A stretch of DNA of 11,647 nt from JBBIJR01 sp037445875 (GTDB lineage: Bacteria; CLD3; SB21), in NCBI GenBank assembly GCA_037445875.1, contig JBBIJR010000097.1, forward strand, positions 1 through 11,647, read 5' to 3'. This document shows positions 6,447-11,647 of this stretch, piece by piece. Each line of letters starts with the position of its first letter. Position 1 is the first letter of the stretch. The position numbers and the translations under genes were made by a program. Below the pieces are notes generated by a model that saw only the letters and a list, made by a program, of their open reading frames with translations, was not told the origin of the DNA and did not search any database.

Positions 6447-7448
6447 ATGCAGGCGATGGTGTTGGAGAAGACACGGACGCCTCTTCGGGAGTCCGAGTGT
6501 CCGATTCCAAACCCGGGCGACGGTGAGGTGTTGGTGCGGGTATCGGCGTGCGCCGTATGCCGTACCGACCTTCATGTAATCGACGGGGACCTGCCGAAAC
6601 CCAGGCTGCCTCTGATTCCAGGCCACGAAATCGTGGGCATCGTCGAACGGGCGGGCCCGGGCGCGGAACACAAAGAAGGCGAACGAGTGGGGATCCCGTG
6701 GCTCGGTCGGACGTGCGGTACGTGTGCGTATTGCACCGGAGGACGTGAGAATCTGTGTGAGCAGGCGAGATTCACCGGTTACGATATGGACGGAGGGTAC
6801 GCCGAGTTCACCGTCGCGAACGGGGGTTACTGCTTCCCGGTTCCCGATTCTTATTCGGACCGGGAAGCGGCTCCACTGTTGTGTGCAGGCCTCATCGGGT
6901 TTCGAAGCTACCGCATGGCCGGAGAAGCGCTGCGGCTGGGTTTGTACGGATTCGGCGCAGCGGCCCACATCATCGCACAGGTGGCCGTCTTCGAAGGCCG
7001 CAGGGTGTACGCGTTTACCAGGCCGGGCGACATCGAGGGCCAGCGATTTGCGAGCGAACTGGGGGCGTACTGGTCGGGCTCCTCCGACGACATTCCCCCG
7101 GAGCCGCTCGACGCCGCCATCGTCTTTGCTCCCGTCGGCGCCCTTATACCAAAAAGCCTCAGGGACGTGCGCCCGGGTGGAAAGGTCATCTGCGCCGGCA
7201 TTCATATGACCGATGTTCCGTCTTTCCCGTACTCGATCCTCTGGGGCGAACGCTCCGTGTGCTCTGTGGCCAATCTCACGAGGGACGATGGCCGACGTTT
7301 TCTGCAGCTGGCTCCAAGGGTTCCCGTCAGAACGAGTACCGAGCTCTTCCCGCTCAGCCGTGCCAACGAAGCCGTTACAAGATTTCGGGGTGGCCGCATA
7401 AAGGGTGCGGCCGTGTTGGTCCCGGACGCGATGTGGCGCGGTTCATGA
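6447..7448 (+). CDS. Zinc-dependent alcohol dehydrogenase (MDR superfamily, adh_fam_2-like)
   Basis: The 333-residue protein is a typical medium-chain dehydrogenase that would oxidise an alcohol or reduce an aldehyde with NAD(P). The GroES-like domain carries catalytic zinc ligands C38 (CAVCRTD), H60/E61 (PGHEIVG) and C146. The structural zinc site is C90, C93, C96 and C104. The Rossmann half begins with LGLYGFGAAAHIIAQVA (164-180). The LYGFGA version of the nucleotide loop, in place of the usual GxGxxG with following acidic residue, recalls the adh_fam_2 subgroup (recognised from memory). It is 3 nt after the DUF4234 gene and overlaps the next gene by 4 nt (ATGA), so it is translationally coupled to the PAP2-like enzyme. 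Substrate unknown. The family call is firm. Confidence 0.88.
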   Translation: MQAMVLEKTRTPLRESECPIPNPGDGEVLVRVSACAVCRTDLHVIDGDLPKPRLPLIPGHEIVGIVERAGPGAEHKEGERVGIPWLGRTCGTCAYCTGGRENLCEQARFTGYDMDGGYAEFTVANGGYCFPVPDSYSDREAAPLLCAGLIGFRSYRMAGEALRLGLYGFGAAAHIIAQVAVFEGRRVYAFTRPGDIEGQRFASELGAYWSGSSDDIPPEPLDAAIVFAPVGALIPKSLRDVRPGGKVICAGIHMTDVPSFPYSILWGERSVCSVANLTRDDGRRFLQLAPRVPVRTSTELFPLSRANEAVTRFRGGRIKGAAVLVPDAMWRGS

Positions 7449-8089
7449 CCGGTCCGGTGAGAACAGACGAGTGGCGCGTGTTCTGGACGTCCCGGCGGAA
7501 CCGGTGGAAGCTCGCGATCGTGGTGGCGGTGTTGGTCCTCACACTGTATTCGTTGGGCATGTTTCTGGAGCGTATAGAGGTCCGAAAGGGCGCCGTAATC
7601 GATGACCCTGTTCTGTATCTGTTCGATCCCGTCGATTTGACGTGGTGGATCTTCGGCCTGATCTACGGCGCCATGGTGCTTGCCCTCGTCGATCTACTGC
7701 CGAATCCCGTGCGGTTCTTGACCGCGCTGCTGGCCTATATCCTGCTCGTGTGGTTTCGGATGGTGCTGATGTATTTGGCCCCCCTGGACCCTCCGCCGAC
7801 GATGATCGTGCTGGCGGACCCTTTGGTGGAAAAACTAAACAGCCATCCGGCCCTGACGCGCGATCTGTTCTTCTCGGGCCACACATCGACCCTTTTTTTG
7901 CTCGGACTCGTGAGTTCCCATCGGTGGAGAAAGCGTTTGTTTTACGTCGCTACCCTGCTGGTGGGATTGGGCGTCGTGCTTCAGCATGTTCACTATGCGG
8001 TGGATGTGGCCGTCGCTCCGTTTGTGGCCTTTGCGTCCTTCCGGTTGTCCCGGTCACTCATGCAGGCAACGGATATTAAGGCCTTGTGA
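7445..8089 (+). CDS. PAP2 / sphingomyelin-synthase-like integral membrane enzyme
   Basis: The protein is 214 residues from ATG 7445, chosen because it forms a 4-nt ATGA overlap with the dehydrogenase stop. The open frame extends further upstream but only inside that gene. About five to six hydrophobic segments are visible. The motif D-L-F-F-S-G-H146-T and the later H183-Y-A-V-D187 match the catalytic SGH and HxxxD of the PAP2_C group, which includes sphingomyelin synthases and related lipid phosphotransferases. R105 with LAPLDPPP (112-119) fits the upstream conserved block of the same group. It probably transfers or hydrolyses a phosphate or phospho-headgroup on a membrane lipid. The acceptor cannot be told. 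No strong Shine-Dalgarno is seen, consistent with translational coupling. Confidence 0.78.
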   Translation: MTGPVRTDEWRVFWTSRRNRWKLAIVVAVLVLTLYSLGMFLERIEVRKGAVIDDPVLYLFDPVDLTWWIFGLIYGAMVLALVDLLPNPVRFLTALLAYILLVWFRMVLMYLAPLDPPPTMIVLADPLVEKLNSHPALTRDLFFSGHTSTLFLLGLVSSHRWRKRLFYVATLLVGLGVVLQHVHYAVDVAVAPFVAFASFRLSRSLMQATDIKAL

Positions 8090-8112
8090 ATGTTCGAATA
8101 CCCGCATACATT
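8084..8112 (+). promoter_or_regulatory. Candidate promoter for the 3-hydroxyacyl-CoA dehydrogenase gene
   Basis: TTGTGA (8084-8089, overlapping the PAP2-like stop) and TACATT (8107-8112) are 17 nt apart, about 60 nt before the GTG start at 8172. The -10 hexamer and spacing are identical to the candidate at 6025-6053. Support is by inspection only. Confidence 0.38.
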
Positions 8113-8171
8113 GGAATGCTGCGGAACGGTCGTGGGACCTCCTTCAACCCGGTTTGACAAGGAGATGGAAC

Positions 8172-9029
8172 GTGGAAGTTAAGACGGTAGGTGTCGTTGG
8201 TGCCGGAACGATGGGTAACGGCATTGCGCACGTTTTTGCGCAGAACGGATTTGATGTATGTCTGTGTGACGTCAAGAAAGAATATCTCGATCGTGCTCTC
8301 GCCATGATCGACAAGAACATGGGGCGTCAAGTTTCGAAAGGACTTCTGACCGAGGAACAAAAGAGCGCGGCTATCGCACGGATTCAGCGGACGACGGACC
8401 TGACCACGTTGAAGGCATGCCAGTTGGTGGTTGAAGCCGCGACGGAGCAGACGGAAATCAAGAAGCAGATTTTCCGACACCTGGATGAGATCTGCCCGCC
8501 GGAGACGGTCCTGGCCTCCAACACGTCGTCGATATCGGTCACGACGATTGCTGCTGCGACTCGACGCCCGGAGAAGGTCATCGGGATGCATTTCATGAAT
8601 CCGGTTCCCGTCATGCAGTTGATCGAGATCGTTCGGGGTCTCGCGACCAACGACGAGACTTACCAATGCGTCCGGGTCCTTTCGGAGAAGCTGGGTAAAA
8701 CGCCCGTTGAAGTGAACGACTATCCCGGTTTCATTTCCAATCGAGTACTGATGCCGATGATCAACGAGGCGGTATTCTGCCTGATGGAGGGTGTGGCATC
8801 CCGAGAAGCGATCGATACAGTGATGAAGCTGGGCATGAACCACCCCATGGGCCCGCTGCAGTTGGCCGATTTCATTGGACTGGATGTTTGTCTGTCGATC
8901 ATGCAGGTGCTGCACGAAGGTCTGGGCGATAATAAATACCGGCCATGCCCTCTGCTCAAGAAGATGGTTACCGCGGGCCGTCTCGGTGTGAAAACCGGTC
9001 GTGGCTTTTACGAGTATCCCAAGAAATAA
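8172..9029 (+). CDS. hbd: Stand-alone 3-hydroxyacyl-CoA (3-hydroxybutyryl-CoA) dehydrogenase
   Basis: The 285-residue protein has the usual length of single-function Hbd/PaaH/FadB2 enzymes. These interconvert 3-hydroxyacyl-CoA and 3-oxoacyl-CoA with NAD(P) in butyrate, fatty-acid or aromatic degradation. The N-terminal Rossmann loop is GVVGAGTMGNGIA (7-19), with D33 after strand 2 favouring NAD. Catalytic residues match the family spacing: S119 in SNTSS, H140 in GMHFMNPVP, E152, and N190 in PGFISNR. The C-terminus ends in GVKTGRGFYEYP as expected. The start is GTG 8172, preceded by AAGGAG (8159-8164). Earlier in-frame codons lie inside the PAP2-like gene. No thiolase or crotonase is adjacent, so the pathway is not fixed. 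The symbol hbd names the family rather than proving four-carbon specificity. Confidence 0.93.
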   Translation: MEVKTVGVVGAGTMGNGIAHVFAQNGFDVCLCDVKKEYLDRALAMIDKNMGRQVSKGLLTEEQKSAAIARIQRTTDLTTLKACQLVVEAATEQTEIKKQIFRHLDEICPPETVLASNTSSISVTTIAAATRRPEKVIGMHFMNPVPVMQLIEIVRGLATNDETYQCVRVLSEKLGKTPVEVNDYPGFISNRVLMPMINEAVFCLMEGVASREAIDTVMKLGMNHPMGPLQLADFIGLDVCLSIMQVLHEGLGDNKYRPCPLLKKMVTAGRLGVKTGRGFYEYPKK

Positions 9030-9050
9030 CTCATCAGGAGGAGGACCGTC

Positions 9051-10421
9051 ATGAGGAATCGATGGATCGTATGGACCCTGATCGCCGTCCTGGCGATGGG
9101 TACGGCGGAGGGATTCGCCCAGAACAAAACCCGCATCGCCGTACTGCCTTTCAAGAACAAGGGAGGCAAGGAAAAGTATGCGTGGTTGAGCGAGGGCTTT
9201 GCAACTACGCTGACCGAGGGCCTGCAACAAATCCAGGCGATCTACGTGGCAGACCGGAATCAGGTCAACAGCGTGGTGAAGAAGGGGCAATACACGAACG
9301 ACGATCTGTTTACGTCCAAGGCCGCCTACGAAATCGGCAGCACGCTGGGTCTGGACTACGTGATCATCGGTGCCTTCAACATCAAGAAAGACACGATCGA
9401 CTGTTTTGCCATCGTCGTCGACGGCAAAAAGAAGGGCGAATACATCAAGACCTGCAGCCCGAACACGGTCAAGCCGCTCGGCCATCTCTGGCAAGTGTAC
9501 GACAAACTCATCGATGCCGTGTGCAAGACGGAATGCTTCAACGTGACCATCACGGCCAATGAACAGAAGCAGATCAAAGCCATCACCAACAATACGGAAA
9601 ACTTCAGCGCCTACGAATACTACATCAAGGGGAGGAAGGAACACCTGACGTATTCCGTAAAGGGTTACGAAAACGCGATCGGTTTCTATGACAAGGCCCT
9701 GGAACTGGATCCGAGCTTTGCTCTCGCGCTGGGAGCCAAGGGGGAGGCGCAGGCCTTCTGGGGATATCAGAAGGAACTTAATGCGGAGCCGTACAAGGAC
9801 ATGTACGATGCGGCCTACGCCAACGTTCAAAGGGCACTTGGGATCGCTCCCAATATCGGCTCCATCCATCGCAACATGGCCACCACGTATCAGATGCTTC
9901 GACGCTTCACGGACGCGAATGCGGAAGCCAAAAAGGCTGTGGAGCTCAACGCCAACGACGCCGAAGGTTGGTATCAACTCTGGCGCAGTTACAGTACGGA
10001 CGTGAACGCGGAGGAGATCAAGCGATCGCTGGAAATCAGTCCGTATCTTCCGGTCGCCAATCTTACGCTGGGCAATTCGTACATGGACGCGAAGGATTAC
10101 GTCAAGGCGGAGGAATACTACAAGCGGGCGCTCATCGGCAACGACGAGTACGAACTCGCCCAATCCAATCTCGGCAACCTGTATGTCACGCTGCAGCGAT
10201 GGGACGAGGCGGAATTTCATCTAAAACGATCCCTGGAGATCAAGCCGCGCTACGCCTTCGCGTGGTACACGCTCGGCCTCGTCTACTGGAACCAGGCACG
10301 ATGGGCGGATGTTGTGCACGCGTGGGAAAAGTGCCTCGAAGTCGATCCCAATCACAGCCTTGCGCTCCAGTGGCTTCCGAAGGCTAGGGAGAATCTGCAG
10401 GCTTCGCAGGAACAGAAATAG
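9051..10421 (+). CDS. Exported protein with FlgO/TolB-N-like domain followed by TPR repeats
   Basis: The 456-residue protein has a cleavable signal peptide (1-23, hydrophobic core 6-17, likely cut after GFA). Residues 26-165 start with RIAVLPFKNKGG and continue with WLSEGFATTLTEGL and DYVIIGAFN. This is the pattern of CsgG/FlgO/TolB-N-type domains, which precede TPRs in many envelope and cyclase proteins. From about 187 to 435 there are about six or seven TPR-like helix pairs, the clearest at ~335-367, 369-401 and 403-435. The one near 304-333 is shortened. Two Cys pairs (118/135 and 158/162) could form disulfides after export. An AGGAGGAGGA site (9036-9045) sets the start. The gene lies 21 nt after the dehydrogenase, so it is probably co-transcribed. 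It is a likely periplasmic scaffold with unknown partners and no enzymatic motif. Confidence 0.8.
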   Translation: MRNRWIVWTLIAVLAMGTAEGFAQNKTRIAVLPFKNKGGKEKYAWLSEGFATTLTEGLQQIQAIYVADRNQVNSVVKKGQYTNDDLFTSKAAYEIGSTLGLDYVIIGAFNIKKDTIDCFAIVVDGKKKGEYIKTCSPNTVKPLGHLWQVYDKLIDAVCKTECFNVTITANEQKQIKAITNNTENFSAYEYYIKGRKEHLTYSVKGYENAIGFYDKALELDPSFALALGAKGEAQAFWGYQKELNAEPYKDMYDAAYANVQRALGIAPNIGSIHRNMATTYQMLRRFTDANAEAKKAVELNANDAEGWYQLWRSYSTDVNAEEIKRSLEISPYLPVANLTLGNSYMDAKDYVKAEEYYKRALIGNDEYELAQSNLGNLYVTLQRWDEAEFHLKRSLEIKPRYAFAWYTLGLVYWNQARWADVVHAWEKCLEVDPNHSLALQWLPKARENLQASQEQK

Positions 10422-10434
10422 AGCACGGACTGAC

Positions 10435-10472
10435 CCACCCGCCTTTTGTGTGGCGGGCGGCGGTTTCTTATT
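10435..10472 (+). terminator. Probable intrinsic terminator after the TPR gene
   Basis: CCCGCC (10438-10443) pairs with GGCGGG (10452-10457) over an 8-nt loop. Two further C-G pairs (10435-10436 with 10459-10460) extend it across an A/C mismatch. A T-rich stretch, TTTCTTATT, follows within a few bases. It lies 14 nt after the stop codon. Confidence 0.65.
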
Positions 10473-10524
10473 CGTGGCTTGATCGGGGAGCGTCTGTCCG
10501 AACGAATCCTGTGGAGGCAACGAT

Positions 10525-11520
10525 GTGATCGGTCGCCGGGCTGAAAAAGGAGTGAGACCTTTCGTCCGTCCCTTCCTGTCCGGGGCGTTGAGGGGCTTCG
10601 TCCTGGATTGCTGCCATCCGGTCAGACTTATTCTAATCTTGTGGCTGCCCGGCGGAAATTTGCTGGAGGCATCCGACCTCAGCTATCGCCATTTTAGAAT
10701 ATGGTTCCATCCATCAGACAGTGCGGAGGCGGTGCGTGTCATCGATGGGCTGCAAGAGCGGGCTCTGTCAGCGGAATCTTTTTTTGGAATTTTGAATCCT
10801 GATCCGGTGGAGGTTTTCCTGGCCCGTGCGCAGGAAGACTTCCTTCGGCTCGGAGGGGAAGCTGTGCCCGACTGGGGCGGGGCTGTGGCGATTCCAGACA
10901 GGCGCAGAATTGTAATGAAGACGTCTGCCTGGCTGCGCGATGAAGGATACACCGTATCGCCTCCGGCACAGATCGTCATGCACGAGTATGCTCACGTGCT
11001 TTTTGCCGATGCCGGCGGGGCCCGGCCGAGCGTCCCGGTCTGGCTGAACGAGGGTTGTGCCATGGTGCTCGGGGCGGAACCGCCGTCGAAACAGGCCATG
11101 ACCGGCGCGCAACTTACCGGCTCGCTCATGAACCTGGCCCTGATCGACGACGTTCTTCGCTTTGACCGCGTGAGAGCGAAACTGGCGTACGAGCAGAGCC
11201 ACTCTGCGGTCCGATACCTCACGGAACAGTTCGGCACCGGAGTTGTGGCGGGGATCCTCAGCGAGGTCAAGCGCGGGCTCCCTTTTGAGGAGGCGTTCCT
11301 GCAGGTCACCGGGATGCGCCTCAGTCAGTTTGAGACAGCATGGCATGCATCGGTGGAGACGGGCTCCCCTCTGGCATGGACAACCTACCTGGAATCCCTG
11401 ATTTGGTATGGCATCATTCCGGTTCTATTCATTGCTGCGTGGCTTTGGAAGCGGAAGGTCCAGCGGGCCAGGTTGGACGAGTGGGATAGAGAGGAGGGAG
11501 TCCCACCGCCGACGGAATAG
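10525..11520 (+). CDS. Peptidase-MA-like (gluzincin) protein with C-terminal membrane anchor
   Basis: The protein is 331 residues from GTG 10525, with GGAGG (10513-10517) 7 nt upstream. The ATG two bases earlier runs straight into TGA. A GTG at 10552 after AAAGGAG is a possible alternative. A hydrophobic stretch near 23-42 could be a signal or first membrane segment. H153-E-Y-A-H157 is followed by E176 in VWLNEGCAMVL, the HExxH plus downstream Glu arrangement of gluzincin zinc peptidases of the peptidase-MA type. A C-terminal helix (~291-308) is followed by basic KRK, which should put the last ~20 residues in the cytoplasm and the catalytic domain outside. It follows the terminator, so it is probably transcribed separately. 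Target unknown. Whether it is an active protease is inferred only from the motif. Confidence 0.8.
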   Translation: MIGRRAEKGVRPFVRPFLSGALRGFVLDCCHPVRLILILWLPGGNLLEASDLSYRHFRIWFHPSDSAEAVRVIDGLQERALSAESFFGILNPDPVEVFLARAQEDFLRLGGEAVPDWGGAVAIPDRRRIVMKTSAWLRDEGYTVSPPAQIVMHEYAHVLFADAGGARPSVPVWLNEGCAMVLGAEPPSKQAMTGAQLTGSLMNLALIDDVLRFDRVRAKLAYEQSHSAVRYLTEQFGTGVVAGILSEVKRGLPFEEAFLQVTGMRLSQFETAWHASVETGSPLAWTTYLESLIWYGIIPVLFIAAWLWKRKVQRARLDEWDREEGVPPPTE

Positions 11521-11560
11521 CACTGCGGCTTCGGTCACCACCCTGAGGAGAAGAACCGTT

Positions 11561-11647
11561 CTACGACCTGCCCCCGGTACGAAACATACGCGGGATGAGC
11601 ATGGGAACAGCCGTGCGGTATGCACGGTAGGAATCTCCGAATACGAC
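11561..11647 (-). CDS. C-terminal end of a probable isoprenylcysteine-carboxyl-methyltransferase-like membrane protein (cut by window edge)
   Basis: Reading the reverse strand from 11647, 28 sense codons precede a TAG whose complement is at 11561-11563. The peptide VVFGDSYRAYRTAVPMLIPR followed by MFRTGGRS resembles the tail of the ICMT/phospholipid-methyltransferase family, which typically ends FG-x-x-Y-x-x-Y-x-x-x-V-P-x-x-x-P. Such proteins are membrane methyltransferases using S-adenosylmethionine. The gene converges on the peptidase gene with about 40 nt between stops. Only the tail is visible, so the call rests on one short motif. Confidence 0.5.
   Translation of the reverse strand, partial: VVFGDSYRAYRTAVPMLIPRMFRTGGRS

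Noticed and set aside
6881..7444. N-terminal extension of the PAP2-like frame into the dehydrogenase gene
   Set aside because: It overlaps the conserved Rossmann half of the dehydrogenase in another frame and reads as arginine-rich nonsense. ATG 7445 gives the normal length for the family.
8076..10220. A 714-codon open frame on the - strand opposite the dehydrogenase and TPR genes
   Set aside because: It spans two well-supported + strand genes and the gap between them, gives no domain, and mirrors their codon bias.
11425..11625. A 66-codon - strand frame at the right end
   Set aside because: It runs into the end of the peptidase gene and shows no motif. The other - strand frame ending at 11561 has the methyltransferase-like tail.

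Overview
The window is a moderately GC-rich piece of bacterial chromosome in which every complete gene lies on the + strand. A gene fragment on the - strand enters at the far right end. Genes are tightly packed, with several 4-nt ATGA overlaps and clear AGGA/GGAGG ribosome binding sites. A multihaem c-type cytochrome, a HybB-type quinone-interacting membrane subunit and exported TPR and peptidase proteins point to a Gram-negative respiring bacterium, probably anaerobic (delta-proteobacterial or FCB-like). The exact lineage cannot be fixed from the sequence. No tRNA, rRNA, CRISPR array, insertion sequence or phage gene is seen.

Region 1 (1-5918) is a five-gene operon for membrane electron transfer and its signalling. 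It holds the 3' part of a HybB/NrfD-like integral membrane subunit and a 13-haem exported cytochrome. These are followed by a membrane histidine kinase with haem-type Cys-His motifs in its periplasmic sensor and a Cys-rich zinc-ribbon-like insert inside its ATPase domain. The last two genes are paralogous response regulators whose C-terminal output module resembles the glycine-cleavage H protein (GcvH) instead of a DNA-binding domain. The second regulator also has an N-terminal membrane anchor. The likely reading is a redox-sensing phosphorelay dedicated to the adjacent electron-transfer complex. This is the most unusual part of the window.

Region 2 (5919-8089) begins with a hairpin at the end of the operon and a candidate promoter. 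It carries a small DUF4234-type membrane protein, a zinc-dependent alcohol dehydrogenase and a PAP2/sphingomyelin-synthase-like membrane enzyme, very closely spaced and probably co-transcribed.

Region 3 (8090-10460) has its own candidate promoter, a stand-alone 3-hydroxyacyl-CoA dehydrogenase (GTG start) and an exported protein with a FlgO/TolB-like N-terminal domain and TPR repeats. It closes with a likely intrinsic terminator.

Region 4 (10461-11647) holds a peptidase-MA-like (HEYAH) metalloprotease-type protein with a C-terminal membrane anchor. Converging on it from the opposite strand is the tail of a probable isoprenylcysteine-methyltransferase-like protein.
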